A stretch of DNA of 64,000 nucleotides from Halodesulfovibrio aestuarii DSM 17919 = ATCC 29578 (GTDB lineage Bacteria; Desulfobacterota; Desulfovibrionia; Desulfovibrionales; Desulfovibrionaceae), in contig NZ_ARQF01000018.1 of assembly GCF_000384815.1 (NCBI RefSeq), positions 124,001-188,000 on the forward strand. The letters run 5' to 3'. Shown here in pieces: positions 44,434-52,611 of the stretch. The notes under the pieces were generated by a model, which was not told where the DNA came from, made no database searches, and saw nothing but the letters and a program-made list of their open reading frames with translations. Position numbers and translations under genes: made by a program. Within the stretch, counting starts at the first letter, position 1, and every line of letters starts with the position of its first letter.

Positions 44434-45062
44434 TGAGACAAAGTGCTGATTTCTCACTTTATCTGGTAACAGATAGTAGTCGCTGCACAATGATGCCGCT
44501 TGAGGATACCGTAGGTGCGGCCGTCCGTGGTGGTGTAACCATGGTTCAGTTGCGTGAAAAAAAAATGGAAACACGGAAGTTTGTTGAACTTGCACGCCAA
44601 CTACGCGCGTTGTTAGCTCCACTCGAAATTCCGCTCATAATTAATGATCGTGTGGACATAGCGTTAGCTGTACGTGCTGATGGTGTTCATGTTGGGCAAA
44701 CTGATATGCGTGTGCAGGACGTGCGCGCGTTGGTCGGTGGTGATGCCATTGTGGGGATTACTGTTGAAACTCTTGAACAGATTGAAGAGGCCAATGCTCT
44801 CGACATTGACTATATAGGTATTTCTCCTGTTTTTTCTACCCCTTCAATTCCACGGGATGTAACGCCTTGGCAAATTTCAGGAGTCCAGAAAGCTCGGAAT
44901 ATGACGAGTCTTCCAATTGTTGGATTCGAGGGAATAACAACTGCCAATGCCGCAGAAGTTATTGCAGCAGGTGCAGACGGGGTTGCTGTTGTTTCTGCTA
45001 TCTGTGGTGCTTTGTCGCCTAAAGATGCAGCAGAGGAACTACGAAAGGCTGCTTTTGTATAA
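44433..45062 (+). CDS. thiE: Thiamine-phosphate synthase
   Basis: 209-residue TIM barrel joining HMP-PP and thiazole phosphate. VTMVQLREKKMETRKF, LIINDRVDIALAV and DGVHVGQTDM hold the substrate sites. The usual phosphate loop F-P-T-x-T-K is here F-S-T-P-S-I before PRD, so the loop lysine is replaced; the rest of the active site is kept. It may be a divergent ThiE or a TenI-like relative, although TenI lacks most of the retained residues. Confidence 0.85.
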   Translation: MRQSADFSLYLVTDSSRCTMMPLEDTVGAAVRGGVTMVQLREKKMETRKFVELARQLRALLAPLEIPLIINDRVDIALAVRADGVHVGQTDMRVQDVRALVGGDAIVGITVETLEQIEEANALDIDYIGISPVFSTPSIPRDVTPWQISGVQKARNMTSLPIVGFEGITTANAAEVIAAGADGVAVVSAICGALSPKDAAEELRKAAFV

Positions 45063-45109
45063 TTATATTGGTGTGTTTTGATTATGATTGTTATTTTTGT
45101 GAGGGTTAT

Positions 45110-45424
45110 ATGAAGATTGCTGTGGCGGCGAGAATAAGGAACGGAGTTTACGAAGTGGAGCCTGTGTTTGGCCGTGCAGATATGTTTTTGCTGGTTGACC
45201 AGAACAATGGTACGCGTGCTGTCCACGCGAACCCTTATAGGGATGATACAGAAGCGGCAGGGCGCAAGGTTGCTCAGTGGTTGATACAAGAAGGTGTTAC
45301 AACCGTTTTGTGTGGTGATGTGGGAGCAAAAACCAAACTTTATCTAAGTGAACGTGGCGTGTTTTCCGGTATCGGGTACGACGGGACTGTGGATGAAGCA
45401 ATAGCGAGGTTCTTTGCATCGTAG
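45110..45424 (+). CDS. NifX/NifB-C-terminal-like protein
   Basis: 104-residue dinitrogenase iron-molybdenum cofactor family domain: MKIAVAARIR, EPVFGRADMFLLVD and the CGDVGAKTKLYL segment. Such stand-alone domains bind iron-molybdenum or iron-sulfur cofactors. The ATG 45110 has GAGGG 4-5 nt upstream; the frame itself opens at 45068. No nif structural genes lie nearby, so a role in nitrogen fixation is not supported. A terminator follows. Confidence 0.8.
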   Translation: MKIAVAARIRNGVYEVEPVFGRADMFLLVDQNNGTRAVHANPYRDDTEAAGRKVAQWLIQEGVTTVLCGDVGAKTKLYLSERGVFSGIGYDGTVDEAIARFFAS

Positions 45425-45460
45425 GTTTGTGGATGTTTTTCTATTTATGGTTTTGTATGT

Positions 45461-45497
45461 AAAAGCGGCTGTCAAATAATGATGAGCCGCTTTCTTG
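45461..45497. terminator. Bidirectional terminator
   Basis: AAAGCGGCT (45462-45470) with AGCCGCTTT (45485-45493), 14-base loop, flanked by A and T residues; it separates the NifX-like gene from the convergent regulator. Confidence 0.75.
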
Positions 45498-45543
45498 TGC
45501 TTTCCGTAATGCGTCATACGTACATTGAGTTTTGGTGCATTCT

Positions 45544-47406
45544 TTATCGTTTTTCTATGCCCAGTTTTTGCATTCTAGAACGAAGAGTTGTCGGTTTGAT
45601 GCCGAGGAGTTCTGCTGCGCCGCCATTGCCTTGAACACGCCAGTTTGTGGCCTCAAGCGCTTGCATAATGTTCTCACGCTGCATGGCTGTCCATTCTGCT
45701 TCTGTTATAATATCCTGTGGAGGCGGCGCAGATGCTGGTGGTGTTGCCTGAGCTAGTGTTGAAGGGTATGCGTGCACATTCATTTCTTGCGGAGGGGTAG
45801 CATTACTGTTGTCTTGAATGTAGAGTTCCATATTACCACTGTGTGACATGATTACCGCGCGTTCAATAACGTTCTGTAACTCCCTGACGTTACCCGGCCA
45901 ATTGTATTCCTGAAGTCGTTCAACGTGGTGTGGATTCAGACGTGGTGCTGAAATGTTCATGCGTTTAGCAGCAAGGTTGATAAAGTGTCGGGCAAGCAAA
46001 GGAATATCGTTACGGCGCTCCCGAAGCGGTGGCACATTGATAGGGAAAACAGAAAGACGAAAATATAAATCCTGCCGGAAGCGGCCTGCGGCAACTTCTT
46101 TTGTCAGATCTTTGTTTGTCGCTGCAACAATGCGGACATTTACTTTTCTGGAACGTTCATCACCGACAGGTTCAAATGTCCCTTCCTGCAAGACACGGAG
46201 AAGCTTGCCTTGAAGTTCCAGCGGTATTTCTCCAACTTCATCAAGGAAAAGCGTACCGTTATCAGCCATCTGGAAGCGTCCGACCCTGTCGCGAATCGCG
46301 CCGGTAAATGAGCCTTTTACGTGCCCAAAAAATTCACTTTCGAAAAGTTCGTGTGGGATTGCGGAGCAGTTAACGCGGACAAAAGCGTTTTGGTTGCGAG
46401 TAGATCGGCTATGTATAGCTTCAGCTAGCAGTTCTTTACCTGTACCGGATTCACCAAGTAAAAGCACACTTGCGTCGGTTGGAGATACCACGTCAATTTG
46501 TTCCATGACGCGGGCAAGAGAGTCGGAGTCACCGATCAAATTGTTATCAAGACGTTTCTCCTGCACTGCACGGCGCAGGAGTTGGTTCTCCAGTTCCAGT
46601 TCGCCGCGTAGTTTTTGGATTTCTTCAAACGCAACAGCATTAACAAGAGCACGTGCCACTGTGTCCGCAAAGATTTTGTGCATTTTCTGATGCATTGAAT
46701 GCAACTGAGCAAAAGGGCCTTTCATCGGGCGGTCATAGAATGTAGAGAGAATTCCAAGAAATTCATCGTTATACATTACGGGAAATGAGGAGTAAGCTTG
46801 ATACCCTTCCTTTATGGCCCACGCAGGACGATCCCACTCCTCAGGAGAAGGGCCGATAGAGGGGATCCCTCTCTGGCAGGCGTCAAAGATAGGCTCGGTG
46901 ACAGGTGCCAGCTCATATGTACCCAAAGCATGATCCCAGTTTAACGGGGAACGGTCATTGAGGCCGGAGTAAGCGACAAGTCTAAGCATTGTATCCGCTG
47001 AAGGATGCGGCGTGACAATATCCGCCATTTTTTTAGTTGGCCGGAGCCAGAAAGCCCCCATTGTAACGTGGGTGCCTTTGTAGCCGGTGCTTGCTCGTTC
47101 AATAATTTTTGATGGGTCACGTTCGTGCGCGACAGAGAGCATCAAATCCAGAAACGGTGTGATATCCAGTGAGTTTAGTTTTGTCTGAAGTCTGTTGTAG
47201 CTTTTAGGCTTTTTCTTTTGCAGCTTCGGCTGAATATCAGGCGTAGAAGGCAGAGGGAAAGTCTCCTTCTTGGCATCTTCTGGCAATGGGAAATCACTGA
47301 TGGTAACATCTCGTCCGGAAAAGGTTGTGCTGAAAACTCGTCCTGTGGTTTTTTCAGTACCCAGTCCGTCTGAATCGTCATGCAACTTGCTGTTTGATTG
47401 TGGCAT
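45544..47406 (-). CDS. Sigma-54 activator with GAF domain
   Basis: 620 residues from ATG 47406 (GAGGA 7 nt upstream; the frame extends to 47451). A GAF domain (about 60-255, with the WPRPTKKMAD and FYDRPMKGPF regions) precedes the AAA+ core: Walker A GESGTGKE, the sigma-54 contact loop GSFTGA, Walker B LFLDEVGEI and the sensor region. The Fis-type HTH (GNGGAAELLGIKPTTLRSRM) closes the protein. It should drive sigma-54 promoters, with NifA- or NorR-like control by a small ligand. Target genes are unknown. Confidence 0.9.
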   Translation of the reverse strand: MPQSNSKLHDDSDGLGTEKTTGRVFSTTFSGRDVTISDFPLPEDAKKETFPLPSTPDIQPKLQKKKPKSYNRLQTKLNSLDITPFLDLMLSVAHERDPSKIIERASTGYKGTHVTMGAFWLRPTKKMADIVTPHPSADTMLRLVAYSGLNDRSPLNWDHALGTYELAPVTEPIFDACQRGIPSIGPSPEEWDRPAWAIKEGYQAYSSFPVMYNDEFLGILSTFYDRPMKGPFAQLHSMHQKMHKIFADTVARALVNAVAFEEIQKLRGELELENQLLRRAVQEKRLDNNLIGDSDSLARVMEQIDVVSPTDASVLLLGESGTGKELLAEAIHSRSTRNQNAFVRVNCSAIPHELFESEFFGHVKGSFTGAIRDRVGRFQMADNGTLFLDEVGEIPLELQGKLLRVLQEGTFEPVGDERSRKVNVRIVAATNKDLTKEVAAGRFRQDLYFRLSVFPINVPPLRERRNDIPLLARHFINLAAKRMNISAPRLNPHHVERLQEYNWPGNVRELQNVIERAVIMSHSGNMELYIQDNSNATPPQEMNVHAYPSTLAQATPPASAPPPQDIITEAEWTAMQRENIMQALEATNWRVQGNGGAAELLGIKPTTLRSRMQKLGIEKR

Positions 47407-47429
47407 TATTTTTCCTCGCTCCATTATTT

Positions 47430-47466
47430 CGTTACGAAAATTCGTAAACAACGAAATTTCGTAACG
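47430..47466. promoter_or_regulatory. Tandem palindromic operator upstream of the GAF/sigma-54 activator
   Basis: Two dyads, TTACGAAAATTCGTAA (47432-47447) and ACGAAATTTCGT (47451-47462), with centres 17 bp apart. CGTTACGAAA (47430-47439) is the exact complement of TTTCGTAACG (47457-47466), so the whole block is also one larger dyad. It lies 24 bases upstream of the start codon. Confidence 0.6.
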
Positions 47467-47555
47467 TAGTGATCTCTGTGCGTCAATATAAAAGTGTTGG
47501 TATCCGCTTTGTTGCAGTGAATGGCGTTCTTGGCACAGGATGTGCTAATAGAAAA

Positions 47556-47675
47556 TAAAAGAACGGTTATACCGCTCTTTTCGGTGTCAAGTCCGTGTGG
47601 TCCCTCGCTTCACGGAAATGATTCAGTCGCTTCATTTTTGACAAAAGCCCAGTGTTCCCCTCACTGGGCTTTTGT
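47556..47675 (-). terminator. Tandem terminators of the CobD-like gene
   Basis: A 14-bp perfect stem ACAAAAGCCCAGTG (47641-47654) / CACTGGGCTTTTGT (47662-47675), then a weaker hairpin AAGAACGGT/ACCGCTCTT at about 47560-47580 whose minus-strand side continues into a T-rich run. The remaining bases up to 47406 hold no gene. Confidence 0.75.
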
Positions 47676-47692
47676 CGTTCTTACGGCTTTTT

Positions 47693-48832
47693 TTAACAAC
47701 AAGATGTGTTGAGATAGGTCTTCCAGTCTTGCAGTGCGCTGATGAGCGTCTTCCATTCTTCAGGGGATTTAACCTGCATACGAATAAATCCCTTTTCAGT
47801 TCCCGGAATATTGTCGCAGAGGCGAATAAGAATGCTTCGTGCGAGCAGAAATTCATAGAGCGTTGCACCATGCTCCGGATTTTTTAGTTGGCAAAAAAGA
47901 AAGTTAACTCCGGAAAAAATGCAGCTTGGATTAAACACATCTGTTGTCCGTATTTTTTCTGTAAACATTGCACGGTAGATTCGCATCTGCGGCAGACGTG
48001 CGCGGTATTGTTCAATGTGTTGCAAGAAATTAATTCCGGCCTTTTGGGCAGATGCTGTAACAGTCCAAGGCATTTTGCCCTGTTTTAGTTCAGTGACGGT
48101 GTCTGTATCGCTTATTGCATAGCCAAGGCGGACACCTGTGCAGTAGAAAAATTTAGTGAAGCTGTGCATTGTGATGATTCGTGTGCCATGGTTGCACCAT
48201 TTTCTATATTGAGCCGTATGTGTGGCATTATATTCCGGTTCGCCATACAAAAATTCCCGATACGTGGAATCTATCAATATACATGGACTGTGGATTGCTT
48301 GAATAATTTCCTGCATGTTCGGATAAGTGATGGTAGCAGGGTTGTTGGGTGAACAAAGCACTACGAGATCATATTTATCGGATTTGGCAAATTCTGCGGG
48401 AGTCGGTATAAAACCGGTATTTGATGAGCAGGTGAGTACATCATAGTTATCAGCAAAAATGGAACAGGCTCTTGCATATTCCGAAAACATGGGGCCAACG
48501 AGCAATACTTTTTTTGGTTTGAGTTGCTGGAACGTTAAGAATATTGTTTCAGTTGAGCCATGCCCGACAACGATTTCCTGCGTTGAAACAGATTCGTGTT
48601 CTGCGATTGCTGCTGTGAGTTCAGAGGCCCATGTGTCCGGATAGTGGTTGTAGTCACTGTAGCTACCATGCATATTGGAAAAAAGAATTTCTTCTGTTAT
48701 ATCATGGCATAGTGAGTTTGCATTACTGGAAAAGTCCGTAATGTTGTCAGGTGCCGAACCTGTTTCGCGAGCAATGCGAAAAACTTCACCCCCGTGAGCG
48801 CCGTGCTGCTTGTATGCTTGGGTAACTGTCAT
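47693..48832 (-). CDS. CobD-like PLP aminotransferase/decarboxylase
   Basis: 379 residues from ATG 48832 (the frame runs to 48967 but the part above has no family match). The start YKQHGAHGGEVFRIARETG and ITDFSSNANSL are typical of the CobD branch of histidinol-phosphate aminotransferase relatives. The PLP lysine is in HSFTKFFYCTGVRLGYA, with the PNNPAT and DSTYREF motifs before it. CobD makes aminopropanol phosphate for cobalamin. No other cobalamin gene is in the window, so a HisC-like role in amino acid metabolism cannot be excluded. Confidence 0.75.
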   Translation of the reverse strand: MTVTQAYKQHGAHGGEVFRIARETGSAPDNITDFSSNANSLCHDITEEILFSNMHGSYSDYNHYPDTWASELTAAIAEHESVSTQEIVVGHGSTETIFLTFQQLKPKKVLLVGPMFSEYARACSIFADNYDVLTCSSNTGFIPTPAEFAKSDKYDLVVLCSPNNPATITYPNMQEIIQAIHSPCILIDSTYREFLYGEPEYNATHTAQYRKWCNHGTRIITMHSFTKFFYCTGVRLGYAISDTDTVTELKQGKMPWTVTASAQKAGINFLQHIEQYRARLPQMRIYRAMFTEKIRTTDVFNPSCIFSGVNFLFCQLKNPEHGATLYEFLLARSILIRLCDNIPGTEKGFIRMQVKSPEEWKTLISALQDWKTYLNTSCC

Positions 48833-49037
48833 GATGGTAAAAACTCTCCATGTATGCGGTAGTGCCTTGTTACATCCATTGTAGCAAGGGCTTTGGGTAT
48901 ACGTTAAGTGCGTTTCTTTTAAAAGAGGCAGCAGCACGCGGCTGGTGGTATAACTACACTTTGCCAATCAGATAGATTTATGGCAGAGTTGGTCGCTCTT
49001 TAACTTCTGTTTTTTTGATGTCACCATAGAGGATTGC

Positions 49038-50471
49038 ATGTCATCAAGACGTATACTTTTTCTTGCACCGGCAACTTCGATTACTCGTATTTTCCCCCAG
49101 CTTAAAGACGCAGGTTTTGAAGTCGGGCTTGCGGAAAATTATAAGGGCGCCCTCGCATTTATTGCGAAGTCTCGTCCTGATGTAATTTTTTCGCGTCCTT
49201 CGCTGTCCGGTTATTCAGTGGAAGAATTGCTTACTGCTGCCGAAGCAGACGCAGACTTCCCATCTATTGTTGTGTTTTCTGATAAAGGAAATGCGAGCGA
49301 AGCTGAAAAATTTCTTCAAATGGGTGCACACGACTATTGGCTTGAACCGCTACTTTTTGAGAAAATATGTGCGGTAGTACCTGAAGAGGGGAAAAAGCCA
49401 AAAGCTGTTCCACCAACTTCTACTCTTGGCGGACATAAGGCTGTTATTCCAGCAACAGAAAAAGGACCGAAGATTATCGGTTCTAACCGCGCTATGCAGC
49501 GGGTTCTGGCACTGGCACGACAGGTTGCACCATCAAAAGCGACCGTTTTAATCTCCGGCGAGTCCGGAACCGGTAAAGAAATGTTCTCCCGTTATCTGCA
49601 TGCCCATTCTGATCGTGCGGATAATCCTTTTGTCGCTGTGAACTGCGCTGCATTACCGGAGCATTTGTTGGAAAGCGAACTTTTCGGGCATGAAAAGGGT
49701 TCGTTTACAGGTGCGATTTCACGAAAACTGGGCAAATTTGAATTGGCGCATACCGGCACAATTCTTCTGGATGAAATTTCTGAAATGGACTTGGCGTTGC
49801 AGGCTAAACTGCTACGTGTCCTTCAAGAAGGTGAGTTGGACCGTGTTGGCGGTACCGAGACTATAAAAGTCAATGTCAGGGTTCTCGCAACAACGAACCG
49901 TAACCTTGAAGAATGGGTTAAGGAAGGACAGTTCCGCCAAGATTTATATTTCAGACTTAATGTTATTCCATTAAAACTTCCGGCACTTGCAGAACGTGGC
50001 GACGACGTGATTGAACTCGCACACTTCTTTATCGACATGTACACAAAGGAATACGCGCTTCCACCTGCTCAGGTATCTGAAGAAGCGATTTCCTGGTTGT
50101 CTACCTACAATTGGCCGGGTAACGTTCGTGAATTACAAAACCTTATGGAACGTGCTGTGTTACTTGCTGGCGGCAACGTTATTGAGCCATGTCATTTCTT
50201 GCTTGACCCGGATAACTGGCCGCTTTTTGAAGAAGACGAGGCAGAAGAAGGTATCGATACGAGCTCGGATTCTGATGCGTGTAGCGGTGATTGCAGTAAT
50301 TTCAGCGGCAGTGTAATTCCTATTCATGAGATGGAACGTATACTTATTTTGAAAGGCTTGGAGCAGACATCGGGCAACCGTACGCAGGCAGCAGACCTGC
50401 TCGGGATTTCTGTTCGAACCTTGCGAAATAAGTTGAACGAGTACCGTAGCCAGGGGATGGATATTCCCTAG
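49038..50471 (+). CDS. Sigma-54 activator with degenerate receiver domain
   Basis: 477 residues. The N-terminal 115 residues align with a response-regulator receiver, but the acidic pair is gone (ILFLAPA), the phosphoacceptor Asp is replaced (RPDVIFSRPSLSG, Arg53 at its place) and the conserved Lys is Glu103 (YWLEP). The AAA+ core is intact: GESGTGKE, GSFTGA, ILLDEISEM. An acidic linker (about 395-430) leads to a Fis-type HTH (GNRTQAADLLGISVRTLRNKL). It therefore probably acts without phosphorylation, as FleQ/FlrA-type regulators do. No kinase is adjacent. Confidence 0.9.
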   Translation: MSSRRILFLAPATSITRIFPQLKDAGFEVGLAENYKGALAFIAKSRPDVIFSRPSLSGYSVEELLTAAEADADFPSIVVFSDKGNASEAEKFLQMGAHDYWLEPLLFEKICAVVPEEGKKPKAVPPTSTLGGHKAVIPATEKGPKIIGSNRAMQRVLALARQVAPSKATVLISGESGTGKEMFSRYLHAHSDRADNPFVAVNCAALPEHLLESELFGHEKGSFTGAISRKLGKFELAHTGTILLDEISEMDLALQAKLLRVLQEGELDRVGGTETIKVNVRVLATTNRNLEEWVKEGQFRQDLYFRLNVIPLKLPALAERGDDVIELAHFFIDMYTKEYALPPAQVSEEAISWLSTYNWPGNVRELQNLMERAVLLAGGNVIEPCHFLLDPDNWPLFEEDEAEEGIDTSSDSDACSGDCSNFSGSVIPIHEMERILILKGLEQTSGNRTQAADLLGISVRTLRNKLNEYRSQGMDIP

Positions 50472-50534
50472 GCTCAGAGCGCACACTCAATCGTATTGAC
50501 AGGGGATGGATTCGTTGTTCTTCGCAGAAAGGGG

Positions 50535-50565
50535 TGCATCTATACCAGTGAACTGGTGTGATGCA
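50535..50565 (+). promoter_or_regulatory. Hairpin in the aconitase leader
   Basis: TGCATC (50535-50540) pairs with GATGCA (50560-50565), and ACCAGT (50544-50549) with ACTGGT (50552-50557) inside it, giving a 12-bp stem with one internal loop. No T-run follows. It lies about 75 bases before the aconitase start and could be a protein or RNA-level control site. Confidence 0.4.
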
Positions 50566-50639
50566 GCATGTTGTATGTGATCAACAATATAGTTTGAACA
50601 ATGAGTAGAAAACTACTCGTAGCGAAAGAGGAACAAGGG

Positions 50640-52571
50640 ATGCCACAGAACGTAACGCAAAAAATAATTTCCGGACATCTGGTCTCCGGAATCATGAGTG
50701 CCGGCAGCGAAATAGAGCTGCGTATTGATCAGACTCTTACGCAGGATGCCACAGGAACAATGGCATGCTTGCAGTTTGAAGCTTTAGGTGTAGATCGTGT
50801 TAAGACAGATTTGTCTGTAAGCTACGTTGATCACAATACATTGCAGATGGGCTTCAGAAACCCTGACGATCATCGTTATCTTAAAACGGTTGCAGAAAAG
50901 TACGGCATTGTGTTTTCTCCTGCCGGTACTGGCATCTGTCATCAGCTTCATCTTGAAAATTTTGGTAAGCCGGGGGCAACTCTGGTTGGTTCTGATAGTC
51001 ATACCCCGACTGCAGGCGGCTTAGGCTCCCTTGCTATGGGGGCAGGCGGCTTGTCTGTTGCGTTGGCAATGGCTGGCGAACCGTACACTATTAGCATGCC
51101 ACAGGTTGTTCGTGTCTACTTGGAAGGCGAACTTACTGGTTGGGCGTCTGCTAAAGATGTTATTTTGCACTTATTAGGTATGCTCACTGTAAAGGGTGGT
51201 GTAGGTAAAGTTTTTGAATTTGCCGGCCCTGGTGTAGCTTCCCTTTCTGTGCCTGAACGTGCTGTCATTACTAATATGGGAGCAGAGCTCGGTGCGACTA
51301 CCTCACTCTTCCCGAGTGATGAAAATACCCGTGAATTTTTGACCCGCATGGGACGTCCACAAGACTGGACAGAGCTTGTTGCGGATGAAGGTGCAGAGTA
51401 CGACGAAGAAATTCGCATTACACTCAATGACCTTGAACCGCTTGCAGCGAAGCCGCATATGCCTGATCAGGTTGTTACCGTTGCCAGTCTTGCTGGCACT
51501 AAAGTTAATCAGGTTGCTATCGGTTCCTGTACAAACTCTTCCTATGCAGACCTTGCCTCTGTGGCAAACTTGTTTGCAGGTAAGCACGTTAAGTTTGAAA
51601 CGGATACTCTGGTCAGCCCGGGTTCTAAGCAGGTGTTGAAAATGCTTGCCAGCGAGGGGCTGCTTGAAAATATTATTGATTCCGGTGCTCGTCTTTTAGA
51701 GTGTTCATGCGGACCGTGCATTGGCATGGGTGGTTCTCCGGTTTCTGAAGGTGTGTCTGTACGTACCTTTAACAGAAACTTTGAGGGACGTTCCGGTACC
51801 AAGGATGCACAGGTTTACCTGGTAAGTCCGTTGACAGCAGCTATGGCTGCTTTGCATGGTGAATTCACAGATCCAGCAAGCTGGGGTGATGCACCACAGA
51901 TTCCAGAATTACCACAGACTATTCCGTCTATTCGGAATCAGTTCATTTTTCCTCCAGAAGATGGTTCAAAGGTCGAAGTTCTGCGTGGGCCAAACATTGT
52001 ACCGCTTGAACAATTCGCAGCTGTTGACGCTGACATTGACGCAAATGTGCTCATTGTAGCCGGAGATAACATTACCACTGACCATATTATGCCTGCCGGA
52101 GCTGTTATTACGGCGTTACGTTCTAATGTACCGGCAATCAGTGAGCATGTATTTGAGCGAATGGATGCCTCATTTGCTTCCCGCGCAAAGAACACCGCAA
52201 ACGGTGTGATTGTTGCCGGTGAAAATTATGGTCAAGGCTCTTCAAGAGAACATGCGGCACTTGCACCACGCCATTTGGGTGTTCGTGCTGTCGTAGCTAA
52301 ATCTTTTGCACGCATTCACCGCGCTAACCTTGTTAACTTCGGTATCCTTCCGCTTATTTTGGTGGATAAAGAAGCATACGCAGAGTTTATGCAGGAACAA
52401 AAAATCACAGTACCGGCGCTTGCAATTGCAGCCGGCGAGCCTGTTGAGCTTATTTTGTCTTCCGGAAAGCGTGTAACTGTAATAAACGATTTGACGCAAA
52501 AAGAACTGGATATAATTAGAGCAGGGGGTCTGCTCAATTATGTCCGTTTCTCCAAAAGTCGTAAGGCCTAG
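50640..52571 (+). CDS. acn: Aconitate hydratase
   Basis: 643 residues from ATG 50640 (GAGGA 7 nt upstream; an in-frame ATG lies at 50601). It interconverts citrate and isocitrate. The start MPQNVTQKIISGHLVSG fits the short aconitases of Desulfovibrio. The [4Fe-4S] ligands are the Cys in IGSCTNSSYAD and two in LECSCGPCIGMGG. The C-terminal swivel domain shows NYGQGSSREHAALAPRHLGV and NFGILPLIL. It is shorter than AcnA or AcnB, and LeuC-type enzymes lack the fused swivel domain. Confidence 0.92.
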   Translation: MPQNVTQKIISGHLVSGIMSAGSEIELRIDQTLTQDATGTMACLQFEALGVDRVKTDLSVSYVDHNTLQMGFRNPDDHRYLKTVAEKYGIVFSPAGTGICHQLHLENFGKPGATLVGSDSHTPTAGGLGSLAMGAGGLSVALAMAGEPYTISMPQVVRVYLEGELTGWASAKDVILHLLGMLTVKGGVGKVFEFAGPGVASLSVPERAVITNMGAELGATTSLFPSDENTREFLTRMGRPQDWTELVADEGAEYDEEIRITLNDLEPLAAKPHMPDQVVTVASLAGTKVNQVAIGSCTNSSYADLASVANLFAGKHVKFETDTLVSPGSKQVLKMLASEGLLENIIDSGARLLECSCGPCIGMGGSPVSEGVSVRTFNRNFEGRSGTKDAQVYLVSPLTAAMAALHGEFTDPASWGDAPQIPELPQTIPSIRNQFIFPPEDGSKVEVLRGPNIVPLEQFAAVDADIDANVLIVAGDNITTDHIMPAGAVITALRSNVPAISEHVFERMDASFASRAKNTANGVIVAGENYGQGSSREHAALAPRHLGVRAVVAKSFARIHRANLVNFGILPLILVDKEAYAEFMQEQKITVPALAIAAGEPVELILSSGKRVTVINDLTQKELDIIRAGGLLNYVRFSKSRKA

Positions 52572-52611
52572 GCGTGGGCTTTACCATATCCTCATAGAAA
52601 AGGATTAATGT

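Noticed and set aside
47531-47546. TGGCAC-N5-GTGCT match to a sigma-54 promoter on the plus strand
   Set aside because: No plus-strand gene lies downstream before the terminators and the convergent gene; it was judged a chance match.
50541-50557. CAGTGA in the acn leader, like the loop of an iron-responsive element
   Set aside because: The bases pair as ACCAG with CTGGT, so CAGTGA would be in the stem and not in the loop, and no bulged C lies at the right place.
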